From assembly GCF_002709775.1 (NCBI RefSeq), contig NZ_PAQR01000008.1, positions 82,033 to 146,032 of the forward strand: a stretch of 64,000 nt of DNA. The letters are read 5' to 3'. The notes under the pieces were generated by a model. The model was not told the DNA's origin. It searched no databases and saw only the letters and a list, made by a program, of their open reading frames with translations. Both the position numbers and the translations under genes were made by a program. Positions 63,611 to 64,000 of this stretch are shown piece after piece. The stretch comes from Thalassospira sp. (GTDB lineage: Bacteria; Pseudomonadota; Alphaproteobacteria; Rhodospirillales; Thalassospiraceae). The number at the start of each line of letters is the position of its first letter. Within the stretch, counting starts at the first letter, position 1.

Positions 63611-63642
63611 TAAAAGGGCGGCTGGCTCATGGCCAACCGCCC
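63611..63642 (-). terminator. Terminator after lysA
   Basis: On the minus strand GGGCGGTTGGC pairs with GCCAGCCGCCC (one T-G pair) and is followed by TTTTATTTT. Confidence 0.88.
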
Positions 63643-63676
63643 GAAAATCAAATGCAGATCAGAAAGAATGTGTGCC

Positions 63677-64000
63677 TTAGGCGTTGCTGAGCCATGAGGG
63701 CACCTGATCCATATTGATCAGATCATCGATTTCCTGACGCGGACGGACGATGGCGAAGTTGTTGCCCTTAACCAGAACTTCCGGCGTCAGTGCGCGGGTG
63801 TTGTAGGTCGAAGACATCACCGCACCATAGGCACCGGCTGACATCACAGCGACGAGATCACCGGCCTTGAGATCATCAGGAAGATCACGATCCTTGCCGA
63901 AGGTGTCGCCGGTTTCACAAACCGGGCCGACCACATCGACCTTGACCTGTTTGTCGTCTTCACCCTGTTCATCGACCGGGATGATTTCGTGATAGGCGCT
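63677..64000 (-). CDS. lysA: Diaminopimelate decarboxylase, C-terminal part (runs off window)
   Basis: The last 107 codons plus stop of the PLP enzyme converting meso-diaminopimelate to lysine. DVVGPVCETGDTFGKDRDLP and AVMSAGAYGAVMSSTYN are strongly conserved LysA segments, carrying the C-E-T-G-D active-site residues and the conserved Tyr. The C-terminus RPRQEIDDLINMDQVPSWL is family-typical. The N-terminal PLP-Lys barrel lies outside the window. Confidence 0.93.
   Translation of the reverse strand, partial: SAYHEIIPVDEQGEDDKQVKVDVVGPVCETGDTFGKDRDLPDDLKAGDLVAVMSAGAYGAVMSSTYNTRALTPEVLVKGNNFAIVRPRQEIDDLINMDQVPSWLSNA

Overview
The window looks like a chromosomal segment from a marine alphaproteobacterium of the Rhodospirillales, most like Thalassospira. 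This is judged from gene order (gltD before gltB, an aroQ-hisC-tyrA block divergent from metX-metW, a plsC/ydcF/ftsX/ftsE block, uvrC near pgsA and moaE) and from moderately GC-rich coding sequence. No rRNA, tRNA, CRISPR array, insertion sequence or prophage was recognised.

Layout. 1-7.0 kb: the start of uppP on the minus strand, then divergent gltD-gltB (glutamate synthase) ending in a strong terminator. 6.8-18.4 kb: two tiny minus-strand proteins with related C-termini; a hybrid histidine kinase next to a family 5 solute-binding protein; two uncharacterised plus-strand genes; a DksA/TraR zinc-finger protein; a secreted HExxH protein; a Crp/Fnr regulator; and a NarL-type two-component pair with a Cache sensor. 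18.5-26.6 kb: a tight pyc-glcD-glcE-glcF unit (pyruvate carboxylase plus glycolate oxidase) preceded by a perfect operator of the PdhR/LldR/GlcC type. 27.1-33.6 kb: the phosphate regulon pstS-pstC-pstA-pstB-phoU-phoB with candidate Pho boxes; phoR is not in the window. 33.6-38 kb: a CPA2 cation:proton antiporter, a CaCA antiporter, and a pteridine-reductase-like SDR next to folB. The folB-uvrC gap (about 480 bp) holds DnaA boxes, an AT-rich stretch and many GANTC sites.

From 40.4 to 46.1 kb, between uvrC and pgsA, lies an accessory block: an AraC regulator and a periplasmic molybdenum hydroxylase set (XdhC maturation factor, cytochrome c, 2Fe-2S subunit, Tat-exported catalytic subunit). It is followed by pgsA-moaE (no moaD between them), an uncharacterised lipoprotein and small-protein pair, metW and metX. 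The metX product has Ala where the family has its nucleophilic Ser. The right end carries chorismate mutase-hisC-tyrA, two EamA transporters around a ChaC-like gene, plsC, a YdcF-like gene, ftsX, ftsE, a zinc-ribbon membrane protein, a large TIGR02302/DUF4175 membrane protein, and the end of lysA.

Most genes are ordinary housekeeping genes. The observations most worth testing are the MetX Ser-to-Ala change, the DnaA-box/GANTC cluster before uvrC, the operator in front of pyc-glcDEF, and an inverted repeat that abuts the start codon of the lipoprotein gene. Start codons were chosen from ATG/GTG/TTG plus visible Shine-Dalgarno sequences. Family names are from recognition of motifs, not from a database search.
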